DNA of 7,122 nucleotides from an uncultured Lachnospiraceae bacterium. Its GTDB lineage: Bacteria > Bacillota > Clostridia > Lachnospirales > Lachnospiraceae. Made by a program: the position numbers and the translations under genes. Within the stretch, counting starts at the first letter, position 1. Each line of letters begins with the position of its first letter. Positions 1-6,703 of this stretch are shown here, piece after piece. Location: assembly GCA_947174725.1 (NCBI GenBank), contig CAMWKA010000094.1:1-7122 (forward strand), written 5' to 3'. The notes beneath the pieces were generated by a model, which did no database searches, was not told the DNA's origin, and worked only from the letters and a program-made list of their open reading frames with translations.

Positions 1-1
1 C

Positions 2-67
2 AATAATGGGGAGCGGCAAGATGAGTTGTTTTTGAAAAAATCAGTTGCAGTATGGAGGAAATTATGA
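2..67 (+). CDS. C-terminal end of an upstream gene (partial, 5' cut by window)
   Basis: One frame is open from the left edge and encodes 21 residues (NNGERQDELFLKKSVAVWRKL) before a TGA at 65-67. The stop overlaps the ATG of the next gene as ATGA (64-67), the classic arrangement for translational coupling, and the GGAGG that serves the next gene lies inside this frame. Too little is left to name the protein. The polar, Lys/Arg-rich tail looks like ordinary coding sequence, but 21 codons could be open by chance, so confidence rests mainly on the ATGA junction. Confidence 0.45.
   Translation, partial: NNGERQDELFLKKSVAVWRKL
54..58 (+). promoter_or_regulatory. ribosome binding site deciding the DUF6465-like start
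   Basis: GGAGG at 54-58 sits 5 nt before the ATG at 64. An in-frame ATG at 52 lies directly against this Shine-Dalgarno sequence and has none of its own, so 64 is the better start. Confidence 0.75.
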
Positions 68-264
68 CAGAGAAAAAGTCGGTATATCTGGAAGTGAACG
101 CAAGCCAGTACGATATGGATAAGGTGATGGATAAGGCGGTAAAGGATTATAAAAAAGGGAATAAAGATGCATTAAAGAGCATTGATTTATATGTAAAACC
201 GGAGGACGGTAAAGCATACTATGTTGCAAACGGAGGCAAGGTTACGGGCAGCGTTGATTTGTAG
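64..264 (+). CDS. small DUF6465-like protein, 66 aa
   Basis: This encodes a 66-residue soluble protein with no signal peptide and no membrane segment. The N-terminal half holds a short beta-like stretch (SVYLEV, residues 5-10) and a Lys/Asp-rich amphipathic helix (about 13-37). The C-terminal half has the stretch IDLYVKPEDGKAYYVANG (about 41-58) and ends in VTGSVDL. The DLYVKPE...AYYVxNG core matches my recollection of DUF6465, a small family of unknown function common in Lachnospiraceae; I could not verify this by search. The start at 64 is chosen because GGAGG lies 5 nt upstream; an ATG at 52 would add MEEI without a ribosome binding site. It is probably translationally coupled to the preceding gene through the ATGA overlap. 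No function is claimed. Confidence 0.85.
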   Translation: MTEKKSVYLEVNASQYDMDKVMDKAVKDYKKGNKDALKSIDLYVKPEDGKAYYVANGGKVTGSVDL

Positions 265-395
265 AGCTGTAGTGGTCAAGTTTCCAACTTTTCCTATGCT
301 GCCGTCTGCGTCCGGTACGGGGTGCGGTAGCAGTCAATGCCGTTGTGGCTGTGGTAAATCTCATTAATCTGATTGAAAAGAAATGGGCAGAAAAA
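265..395 (+). other. spacer of coding-like but unassignable composition
   Basis: These 131 bases separate the DUF6465-like gene from the cyclase. I find no clear promoter or terminator in them. In the cyclase frame, the codons after the TAG at 270-272 read through to residue 1 of the cyclase and include a hydrophobic Ala/Val/Asn-rich stretch (about 321-365: GAVAVNAVVAVVNLI). Another frame, open from an ATG at 221 to a TAA at 365-367, gives a 48-residue ORF ending in a Cys-rich tail (CGSSQCRCGCGKSH) with no good ribosome binding site. Possibilities are a decayed or frameshifted small gene, an unrecognised short peptide gene, or an N-terminal extension of the cyclase. Confidence 0.35.
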
Positions 396-2084
396 ATGTC
401 AAAAAAATATCTATTTGAATTGGTCGGGATGCTTATTCTGCTTTTGATTATCTTTTCCCTGATTGTTTCCAAACTGACGGAAAGCGACAGAGGGGAAGGC
501 TTTATTTTGGACTCCTATGTGTCAACAGAGGTGGAGCGGGCAGATGGGGCAGTGGAACACTATGACAGCAATTATTTTGAAACATCGGCAAAAGGTGACC
601 GGATTATTGTGACGATTCCGCTGCCGGTAGAAAAGAAAATATCCAATGCGATTTTGTTTTGCAGCGTCTACCAGTGTGCGGTGGAGTTGTCTTATCAGGG
701 AGAGGTCCTCTACAGCTATGGGAATACTGAGAGTGAGAAAGGACGTGCCATCGGTAATGTTCTGGTCTGTGCGGATGTGCCGGATGCGGCTTGGGGAGAC
801 GCGCTCACTCTGGAATGTACGGTTGTGGACTATACCGACTTTACCAAGCTGAATACAGTCATGGTCTGTGAGGCAAAAAACAAGATCCAGTTTTTACTGG
901 GAGACAATGCTGCCTCCTATCTTTTGTCCATGTCTGTGCTGGTGGTATTTGCCGGCATGTTCTTTGTTTTGCTCTGTTGGGGCGGGGGCGGCGAGATTAA
1001 AATGCAGGGTTTGTACTTATCGAGCTTTTGTGTTGGGCTGATGATGTGGCAGATGGGCTATGAAAGGATGTTTTATGTTATTTCAAATAATGTCACCTTC
1101 TGCGGACTGGCGGAGTATGTAGGGATTTTCTTTGCGCCGGCGCCGTTTTGTATGTTTTTATGCTATGTGGAGCCGAATAAGCTGTTTCAGAAGACAATGA
1201 AGCTTTTGGCGGGTGTGCTGATAACGGTTTTTGGGGTGACTACGGTGCTGAATTTCACCACAGAGCAATACCATTATTGCAGGTTTTTAAAGGTAGTGCA
1301 TGTGTTGATCGCGATAGTAGCAGTTGCCATTTTGTTAGAGTTTATACTTGTGCGCAGCCGGGGCGATAATAAACGGATGCTCATTCGGTTTGGCGTTATC
1401 TTATACATATTTTTTGCCCTGTCTGACATGCTGCTGTTTTACGTGGAAACAATTGGGAAGTTCCATATAGACATGGATACTGAGTCTATTACTTCTCTGG
1501 GACTTTACGTCTTTCTGGTTGTTATGTTGATTAGCTATGTTCTGCACGTTTTAGAGCATGTGGTCAGTGTGAAGGAGAAACAGCAGTTAGAGCAGATGGC
1601 ATACTTAGATGGCATGACCGGGATTGCGAACCGGCGCAGATGCCTGGATTATTTTGAAGAACTGAAAAAGAAAAAGGACTTTACCGTTTTCTTTTTTGAC
1701 GTGAATAATTTGAAAATTGCAAATGACCAATATGGCCATGACATTGGTGACCGCCTGATTTCAGCAGTTGCACAGATCATTAGGGAAGTCTTTGGGGAGG
1801 AAGGCTTTTGCGGCAGATATGGCGGCGATGAATTTGTCGCTGTAGTAGAGCACTCGTCCGAAGCTGCAATCAAGCAAATGGAAGCCCACTTAAAGGATAC
1901 AATCGCCTGTGTGAATAAGGAGCAGCAGCTTCCGCTTCCGGTTGCCGTGGCTTACGGTATTGCCAGCAGCACGGAAGGAGAGGGGCTGCAGGCGGATGAG
2001 GTTATGCGCCTGGCTGACGAGCGAATGTATGAGCAAAAACGGAAGATGAAGGAGGCAGATGAATCCCTTGGAAAATATGTTTGA
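396..2084 (+). CDS. membrane diguanylate cyclase, 7TM sensor plus GGDEF domain
   Basis: It is predicted to make cyclic di-GMP from two GTP at the inner face of the membrane. From the ATG at 396 the protein has 562 residues: TM1 (about 5-26), an extracytoplasmic, probably beta-sandwich sensor region (about 27-172), seven further TM helices (about 174-388), a short helical linker (389-402), and a GGDEF domain (about 403-562). Visible catalytic features are DGMTGIANRR from D405, the metal ligand D435 in FFFDVNNLK, N443 and D452 for GTP binding, and an intact RYGGDEF with GGDEF at 476-480. The primary inhibitory RxxD site expected three residues before RYGGDEF is GEEG, so that form of product inhibition should be absent. 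The layout resembles 7TMR-DISM receptors; the ligand is unknown. A GTG at 345 would add 17 residues; both starts have weak ribosome binding sites, and MSKKYLFELVG is the more natural N-terminus. The gene overlaps the next by 26 bp. Confidence 0.9.
   Translation: MSKKYLFELVGMLILLLIIFSLIVSKLTESDRGEGFILDSYVSTEVERADGAVEHYDSNYFETSAKGDRIIVTIPLPVEKKISNAILFCSVYQCAVELSYQGEVLYSYGNTESEKGRAIGNVLVCADVPDAAWGDALTLECTVVDYTDFTKLNTVMVCEAKNKIQFLLGDNAASYLLSMSVLVVFAGMFFVLLCWGGGGEIKMQGLYLSSFCVGLMMWQMGYERMFYVISNNVTFCGLAEYVGIFFAPAPFCMFLCYVEPNKLFQKTMKLLAGVLITVFGVTTVLNFTTEQYHYCRFLKVVHVLIAIVAVAILLEFILVRSRGDNKRMLIRFGVILYIFFALSDMLLFYVETIGKFHIDMDTESITSLGLYVFLVVMLISYVLHVLEHVVSVKEKQQLEQMAYLDGMTGIANRRRCLDYFEELKKKKDFTVFFFDVNNLKIANDQYGHDIGDRLISAVAQIIREVFGEEGFCGRYGGDEFVAVVEHSSEAAIKQMEAHLKDTIACVNKEQQLPLPVAVAYGIASSTEGEGLQADEVMRLADERMYEQKRKMKEADESLGKYV
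2049..2055 (+). promoter_or_regulatory. ribosome binding site inside the cyclase gene
   Basis: AAGGAGG at 2049-2055 lies within the last codons of the cyclase and 3 nt before the ATG at 2059. The spacing is short, but the match is perfect and the next in-frame ATG (2077) is 21 nt away. It fixes the start of the 251-aa protein and implies coupled translation. Confidence 0.65.
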
Positions 2085-2814
2085 AAGCTGGATGGAGCAG
2101 GAAAAGTCATTGATTAAGGAAAAGAGCAAAGTGTTCCGCGTTATGAGTGTTATACTGGTTGTCTTTATGATACCGCTTATATTGTCGATGCTGGTTAGTC
2201 TGTTGGACGGCGGTGGGATCATGACTGCAGTAGTTATGATTGTGCAGATCGGTTGTCTTGTGGCCGCTGTTTTTTCTTTAAGCTACAAAAGGCGGCTGAT
2301 CAAGCCATTGCTAGCATCTGTTGAGAAGGATCTTCCTACGGATACGGAACGGCAGGAGTTTGCCAGACAGATGCAGTCCGCCATGTTGATTAGTTACGCG
2401 CCTGTTCCGCAGGGGCAGTTGTGTGAGATGCAGGCGGGGACGGATTACTGCTATTTCCGGCAGCCCTTTAAAAGCCGCATTATCCGGAACAGGGATATCA
2501 AGAAGGCGGTATTAGAGCAGTACAGATATTTTGTGGGACGTGGACATGTGCGGTATAGTTACGTACTGAAAATTTTTCTTGCCGAAAATGAGAAAGCGCC
2601 TGTATTTAGGGCGTATTTTCCGACGGAAGATGAGCTGTATGCTATATTTTCCAGACTTCGGGGAGTACTTCCGGAGGAGACCGCCATTTGTGACAATGTG
2701 GCTTACGGTAAGACGGAGGAGGGCGAGAAGGAGAACAGAAAGAAAGCGCTGATCGAGCTGATCAAAGTGATCGTGATGCTTGCGATTCTGATCGCTTTGG
2801 CAAAACTGCTGTGA
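2059..2814 (+). CDS. unrecognised 251-aa membrane protein coupled to the cyclase
   Basis: I do not recognise this family. The protein has an N-terminal amphipathic stretch (1-25), two adjacent TM helices (about 27-48 and 53-75), a cytoplasmic domain of about 155 residues (76-232) and a C-terminal TM helix (about 233-251) after a very charged linker (KTEEGEKENRKK, about 218-229). The soluble part mixes predicted strands and helices. The order of strands and the final helix in 129-205 (CYFRQPF, RDIKKAVL, RYSYVLKIFL, PVFRAYF, then EDELYAIFSRLRGVLP) recalls a PH-like fold of the YcxB/bacterial-PH kind; this is inference only. No catalytic motif is visible. Its first 26 bases lie inside the cyclase gene and its ribosome binding site is within that gene, so the two are very likely co-translated. 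A role as cyclase partner, regulator or c-di-GMP-responsive membrane protein is plausible but unproven. Confidence 0.8.
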   Translation: MNPLENMFESWMEQEKSLIKEKSKVFRVMSVILVVFMIPLILSMLVSLLDGGGIMTAVVMIVQIGCLVAAVFSLSYKRRLIKPLLASVEKDLPTDTERQEFARQMQSAMLISYAPVPQGQLCEMQAGTDYCYFRQPFKSRIIRNRDIKKAVLEQYRYFVGRGHVRYSYVLKIFLAENEKAPVFRAYFPTEDELYAIFSRLRGVLPEETAICDNVAYGKTEEGEKENRKKALIELIKVIVMLAILIALAKLL

Positions 2815-2839
2815 AAAATAAGTGTTGTGAGAAAATCCC

Positions 2840-2868
2840 TTGACAAGAAGCGATTTTTTTGAGATAAT
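2840..2868 (+). promoter_or_regulatory. sigma-A promoter of the tRNA operon
   Basis: A perfect -35 TTGACA (2840-2845) and a near-perfect -10 GATAAT (2863-2868) are separated by exactly 17 nt. Transcription should begin near 2875, about 22 nt before the tRNA-Arg gene. Such a strong promoter fits a stable-RNA operon. Confidence 0.88.
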
Positions 2869-2896
2869 GGCACTTGTGTCAGAGTGTATTTATTAT

Positions 2897-2970
<74 letters not shown>

Positions 2971-2973
2971 CTT

Positions 2974-2997
2974 GTCATAAGGACGATATCTTATGAC
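2974..2997 (+). repeat. 8-bp inverted repeat between tRNA-Arg and tRNA-His
   Basis: GTCATAAG (2974-2981) and CTTATGAC (2990-2997) are perfectly complementary around an 8-nt loop, starting 4 nt after the tRNA-Arg end. No T-tract follows, so it is not an intrinsic terminator. It could form a hairpin in the precursor transcript that affects 3' processing of tRNA-Arg. Confidence 0.6.
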
Positions 2998-3032
2998 GGT
3001 CTTGTGACATGTTGGATAGTCCTGATTTTTAT

Positions 3033-3107
3033 GGTGGGTATGGCGTAGTTGGTTAACGCGCCAGATTGTGGTTCTGGAGACCGAGGGTTCGAGTCCCTCT
3101 ATCCACC
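3033..3107 (+). tRNA. tRNA-His(GTG)
   Basis: The anticodon stem CCAGA/TCTGG encloses TTGTGGT with anticodon GTG at 3068-3070. The acceptor is 8 bp when the extra G-1 (3033) paired with C73 (3107) is counted, the histidine identity feature in bacteria. The T arm is GAGGG-TTCGAGT-CCCTC. CCA is not encoded. The gene lies 62 nt after tRNA-Arg and 6 nt before tRNA-Gln. Confidence 0.97.
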
Positions 3108-3113
3108 TTCTAC

Positions 3114-3185
3114 TGGGCTATCGCCAAGCGGTAAGGCACAGGGTTTTGATCCCTGCATTCGCTGGTTCGAATCCAGCTAGCCCAG
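3114..3185 (+). tRNA. tRNA-Gln(TTG)
   Basis: The acceptor stem is TGGGCTA (3114-3120) with TAGCCCA (3178-3184), and the discriminator base is G3185. The anticodon stem CAGGG/CCCTG encloses TTTTGAT with anticodon TTG at 3146-3148, which reads CAA. The T arm is GCTGG-TTCGAAT-CCAGC. CCA is not encoded. It is the last gene of the operon, 35 nt before the terminator hairpin. Confidence 0.97.
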
Positions 3186-3220
3186 CTTTCGTGCTATTCT
3201 ACACAAAGATGTTACTATGG

Positions 3221-3249
3221 AAATCTTCGGTTTTACTGAAGATTTTTTT
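3221..3249 (+). terminator. intrinsic terminator of the tRNA operon
   Basis: AAATCTTCGG (3221-3230) pairs with CTGAAGATTT (3236-3245), including one G-T pair, around a 5-nt loop, and runs into seven T (3243-3249). It closes the tRNA operon. Confidence 0.85.
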
Positions 3250-3293
3250 CTTGTCAAAGCGGGATTGCTTTGCATCGGAAGAGAATACCGGTC

Positions 3294-3322
3294 TTGCATT
3301 TTCTATTAATATTCGATAAAAT
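3294..3322 (+). promoter_or_regulatory. possible promoter of the debranching enzyme operon
   Basis: TTGCAT (3294-3299) and TAAAAT (3317-3322) are 17 nt apart in an AT-rich stretch between the tRNA terminator and the debranching gene. The -10 is good but the -35 matches consensus at only three positions. A promoter is needed here because a terminator precedes the gene, but this exact choice is uncertain. Confidence 0.4.
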
Positions 3323-3356
3323 AAAAACATTAAATAAGGGCAAGGGAAACCGGTAT

Positions 3357-5492
3357 ATGAACAAGAGTGATTTTAAGACGATAGCGAACCAGAGAAAGCG
3401 TTTGAAGCCGACTACAGAGATCAATGGCTTTAAAGTGCGTCCCGGTATCTATCAGACCAATGGTGCGATGCGTATCAATGAAGGTGTCTGTTTTACGGTA
3501 CATTCCATTGGGGCAACTTCCTGTACGCTACTGTTATATCACAGGGAGGGAAAAGAACCCTATGCCAGACTGCCGTTTCCGAATTCTTTCCGGGTAGGGC
3601 ATACCTTTTCCATGATCGTGTATGGATTGGATATTACAGAATTTGAATATGCTTATAGTTTTGACGGTCCCTATGATGTGTCGAAGGGTCTTTTGTTCGA
3701 TAAGAATAAGGTTATTTTAGACCCTTACGCAAAGGCTGTAACGAATCAGAGCGTGTGGGGAAAAACGAAAGAGGAAAATTTTGTTTATAAAGCCAGAGTG
3801 GTCAATACTGGTTTTGACTGGGAAGACTGCAAACGGCCGGGGCATGCATTTAAGGATATGATCATCTATGAAATGCATGTGCGGGGTTTCACAAAACATC
3901 CGTCGTCCGGAGTGGATCATCCGGGTACCTTTGAAGCGATCAAGGAAAAAATACCATATTTATTGGAGCTTGGGGTCAATGCGGTAGAGTTGATGCCGAT
4001 CTTTGAATTTGACGAGCTGGATGGCAACCGGGTAGTAAACGGCAAGCAGCTTTATAATTACTGGGGATATAATACCGTCAGTTTTTATGCGCCGAATACC
4101 GGTTATACGGCTGCTACGGAATTTAACCACGAGGGCGATGAACTTAAACAGGTGATCAAGGAGTTAAAGAGCCACGGAATCGAAGTGATTCTGGATGTTG
4201 TATTTAACCATACCGCCGAGGGAAATGAACAGGGTCCTTTCTTTTCTTTTAAGGGGATTGACAATAATATCTATTATATGCTGACGCCGGATGGGAAATA
4301 TTTTAATTTCAGCGGATGCGGTAATGTGGTCAATTGCAATCATCCGATCGTCCAGCAGTTTATCTTAGGCTGCCTGCGTTACTGGGTCATCGAATACAGA
4401 GTGGATGGCTTCCGGTTCGATCTGGCAAGTATTCTGGGAAGAAGCGAGGACGGAAGTCCGATGAGCAAGCCGCCTGTCCTGCAGAATCTGGCCTTTGATC
4501 CGATCCTTGGCGGGGTCAAGCTGATTGCGGAGGCATGGGATGCCGGAGGACTCTATCAGGTGGGAAGCTTCCCTTCCTGGAATCGGTGGGCGGAATGGAA
4601 TGGCAGATACCGGGATGATATGAGGAGTTTCTTAAAGGGAGACAGCGGTTATGCATGGGCTGCGTTGCAGAGAATGACCGGTTCTAAAGATATCTATGCT
4701 GCCGGCGGCAGGGAAAATGCCAGCGTAAACTTTTTAAATTGTCATGACGGCTTTACATTGTATGATCTATATGCTTATAATGAAAAGCATAATGAGGAAA
4801 ACGGCTGGAACAATACTGACGGGGAGAACCATAACCGCAGCTGGAACTGTGGCGTGGAAGGCGAGACGGAGGTGGAGTCAGTGTTATCCTTAAGGAACCG
4901 TCTCAGAAAAAACGCATTTGCTGCATTGATGCTGAGCCGGGGCTGCGCCATGTTTTTAAGCGGAGATGAATTTTGCAATACGCAGTTTGGCAATAACAAT
5001 GCATACTGTCAGGACAATGAGATCTCATGGCTGGACTGGAACAGAAAAGACCGGTATCAGGAGATGTTTGAATTCTGCAAATATATGATCAGGTTCCGTA
5101 AAGAACATCCGGTGGTGAAAGGGGAAGGCAAGGCGGCAGTATGCGGACTGCCGGATGTCAGCTTTCACAATGGACGTCCATGGAATGATTATTGTGATGA
5201 TGAGACGCGGGTGATCGGTATTATGTATGCGGGACGGACAGAGGATGACGGACGGGATGATGTGGTCTTTGTCGGTATCAATACCCACTGGGAGCCGCAT
5301 CAGATGGTGCTGCCGGAGTTGCCGGCCGGTCATTGCTGGCGGGTGGTGGTGAACACAGCACTTCCCCATAAAAAGGAAGCGGATTATCAAAAGGGAACGG
5401 ATAGGATCGGCGAGACGGAGTTGTGTATCCGGGAGAGAAGTTTGATCGTTGCAGTGATGGAACCGGCAGGCAGACGGAGAAAGGAAAGATAA
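3357..5492 (+). CDS. glgX: glycogen/starch debranching enzyme, GH13 GlgX/isoamylase type
   Basis: It is predicted to hydrolyse alpha-1,6 branch bonds of glycogen or related glucans in the cytoplasm. The 711-residue protein has no signal peptide. An N-terminal CBM48-like beta domain (about 14-110) precedes a GH13 barrel. The four conserved GH13 regions are present: DVVFNH at 280-285, GFRFDLA with nucleophile D355 and R353, LIAEAWD with acid/base E392, and FLNCHDGFTL with D464. The spacing and the CHDGFTL and AEAWDAGG forms are those of isoamylase/GlgX enzymes rather than of branching enzymes or alpha-amylases. A C-terminal beta domain follows (about 620-711). The start at 3357 is chosen because AAGGG lies 10 nt upstream; a frame extension to a TTG at 3270 would run through the putative promoter. 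The length is near that of other clostridial GlgX-like proteins. Exact specificity (isoamylase or limit-dextrin debrancher) cannot be read from sequence. Confidence 0.95.
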   Translation: MNKSDFKTIANQRKRLKPTTEINGFKVRPGIYQTNGAMRINEGVCFTVHSIGATSCTLLLYHREGKEPYARLPFPNSFRVGHTFSMIVYGLDITEFEYAYSFDGPYDVSKGLLFDKNKVILDPYAKAVTNQSVWGKTKEENFVYKARVVNTGFDWEDCKRPGHAFKDMIIYEMHVRGFTKHPSSGVDHPGTFEAIKEKIPYLLELGVNAVELMPIFEFDELDGNRVVNGKQLYNYWGYNTVSFYAPNTGYTAATEFNHEGDELKQVIKELKSHGIEVILDVVFNHTAEGNEQGPFFSFKGIDNNIYYMLTPDGKYFNFSGCGNVVNCNHPIVQQFILGCLRYWVIEYRVDGFRFDLASILGRSEDGSPMSKPPVLQNLAFDPILGGVKLIAEAWDAGGLYQVGSFPSWNRWAEWNGRYRDDMRSFLKGDSGYAWAALQRMTGSKDIYAAGGRENASVNFLNCHDGFTLYDLYAYNEKHNEENGWNNTDGENHNRSWNCGVEGETEVESVLSLRNRLRKNAFAALMLSRGCAMFLSGDEFCNTQFGNNNAYCQDNEISWLDWNRKDRYQEMFEFCKYMIRFRKEHPVVKGEGKAAVCGLPDVSFHNGRPWNDYCDDETRVIGIMYAGRTEDDGRDDVVFVGINTHWEPHQMVLPELPAGHCWRVVVNTALPHKKEADYQKGTDRIGETELCIRERSLIVAVMEPAGRRRKER
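5481..5485 (+). promoter_or_regulatory. ribosome binding site deciding a TTG start
   Basis: AAGGA at 5481-5485, within the last codons of the debranching gene, lies 9 nt before the TTG at 5495. It supports that start over the upstream in-frame codon at 5423 and over the ATG at 5516, which would remove the Lys-Lys of the signal peptide. Confidence 0.6.
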
Positions 5493-5494
5493 AT

Positions 5495-6541
5495 TTGAAA
5501 AAATTAGGAGTTTGTATGGGCGCGCTTTTGATGAGCGTGGTTCTGTATGGATGTGGTGGGAAGGATACGTCGCTGACGGATAATGGAATGACATTTCTAA
5601 TGCAGCAGGATTATAAGTCGGCGATCGCAAGTTTTGAACAGGCGATCCTTGCCAAAGAAAATCTGGAAGAAAATTACAGGGGTGCCGGTCTTGCCTATAT
5701 GGGAATCGGAGACTATGAGGCGGCGGTAGACGCTTTTGATAAGGCGCTTTCTTATGCCGGTATGTTTCCGGGGGAGATGGAATACGACATTAACTATTAT
5801 ATGGCGATTGCTTATTATAAAATGGAGGAATATGATGCGGCGATCTCCATCTATGATGCAATCATAGAGATGCGTCCGAAAGATACGAATGCTTATTTCC
5901 TGCGGGGGTCCATGAAGCTGTATCTGCAGGATGTAGACGCGGCGATATTGGATTTTAATCAGGCCGTGCAGATGGACAAAAAAAATTACAGTATTTATCT
6001 GGATGTTTATGACTGTCTGAAGGAGCACGGATATGAAGCTCAGGCACAGGGTTATCTGGATCAGATCCTGCTGGCGGACAGTCAGGGATTCAGCGAATAT
6101 GACAAAGGGCGTCTGGCTTATTATAACGGAGAGTATCAGAAAGCCTGCAATTATTTGGAGCATGTGCGTCAGGAAGGTAACGCGGATGAAAAGCTGATCA
6201 TGCTGCTTGGGGAATGTTATAAGCTGCAGGGATTTTACGAGTATGCGGCCGTGGTATATGACGCTTATGTCAGTGAAGTGCCTGATCCGGAGATCTATAA
6301 CCAGATGGGGCTTTGTTATGTGGAACAAGGCAATTATGCGGCGGCGCTTTCGGCGTTTCAGCGGGGAATCGAAATCAAAGAGAACAATACGTGTCTGCAG
6401 ACATTGAAGCTGAATGAGATCGCCTGCTATGAATATATGTATGAATTTGACATGGCGGCGCAGTGTATGCAGGAGTATCTGGCGGTTTATCCATCGAATA
6501 AGGAATTAGAAAAAGAGTATGCATTTTTGACAACAAGATAG
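5495..6541 (+). CDS. TPR-repeat lipoprotein, 348 aa
   Basis: This is predicted to be a membrane-anchored lipoprotein on the outer face, built almost entirely of tetratricopeptide repeats, so it is probably a protein-binding scaffold. From the TTG at 5495 the N-terminus has two Lys (2-3), a hydrophobic core (4-17) and a lipobox LYGC with the lipidated C20, followed by GGKD. About eight or nine TPR-like helix pairs fill residues 25-345; clear ones are near 27-58, 59-90, 97-130, 131-164 and 287-322, with A/Y/G at usual positions such as GLAYMGIGDYEAAVDAFDKAL. No enzymatic domain is present. The gene starts 2 nt after the debranching gene stop and shares its terminator, so the two are an operon. 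Why a surface TPR protein follows a cytoplasmic debranching enzyme is unclear. Its specific role and partner are unknown. Confidence 0.9.
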   Translation: MKKLGVCMGALLMSVVLYGCGGKDTSLTDNGMTFLMQQDYKSAIASFEQAILAKENLEENYRGAGLAYMGIGDYEAAVDAFDKALSYAGMFPGEMEYDINYYMAIAYYKMEEYDAAISIYDAIIEMRPKDTNAYFLRGSMKLYLQDVDAAILDFNQAVQMDKKNYSIYLDVYDCLKEHGYEAQAQGYLDQILLADSQGFSEYDKGRLAYYNGEYQKACNYLEHVRQEGNADEKLIMLLGECYKLQGFYEYAAVVYDAYVSEVPDPEIYNQMGLCYVEQGNYAAALSAFQRGIEIKENNTCLQTLKLNEIACYEYMYEFDMAAQCMQEYLAVYPSNKELEKEYAFLTTR

Positions 6542-6574
6542 GATGTATTTTGTCTAAATTGTGGAAAAATATTT

Positions 6575-6605
6575 AAAGAAGAGGCTGTTCACAGCCTCTT
6601 TTTTT
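6575..6605 (+). terminator. intrinsic terminator after the glgX-lipoprotein operon
   Basis: GAGGCTG (6581-6587) pairs with CAGCCTC (6592-6598) around TTCA, extended by A-rich sequence upstream pairing with seven T (6599-6605). It is GC-rich, ends in a T-tract and lies 34 nt after the stop codon. Confidence 0.93.
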
Positions 6606-6671
6606 GACTGGAAAATGATTACAAAAGGCGTAGTAAAGCGGTTTTTCGGAAATGTTGGCAGAAAGAAAAAG

Positions 6672-6687
6672 ATACAATATGTAGTAT
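6672..6687 (+). promoter_or_regulatory. NrdR box 1
   Basis: ATACAATATGTAGTAT matches the published NrdR box consensus acaCwAtATaTwGtgt at about 13 of 16 positions, including the core CAATAT and the AGT half. NrdR is the ATP-cone repressor of ribonucleotide reductase genes; the gene downstream is nrdD. Confidence 0.8.
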
Positions 6688-6703
6688 GCTGACGAATAAG
6701 TCA

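Noticed and set aside
3068..3319. 83-aa plus-strand ORF across the tRNAs
   Set aside because: It runs through tRNA-His, tRNA-Gln and the terminator and has no ribosome binding site.
3270..3356. 29-residue N-terminal extension of the debranching enzyme
   Set aside because: It would need a TTG start inside the promoter region; the ATG at 3357 has its own ribosome binding site and gives a normal N-terminus.
5025..5630. 201-aa minus-strand ORF
   Set aside because: It is antisense to the 3' end of the debranching gene and has low-complexity His/Pro/Ile composition with no recognisable motif.
5597..6328. 243-aa minus-strand ORF
   Set aside because: It is antisense to the TPR lipoprotein and rich in Ile/His/Arg as expected from a shadow frame; the plus-strand frame has clear TPR repeats.
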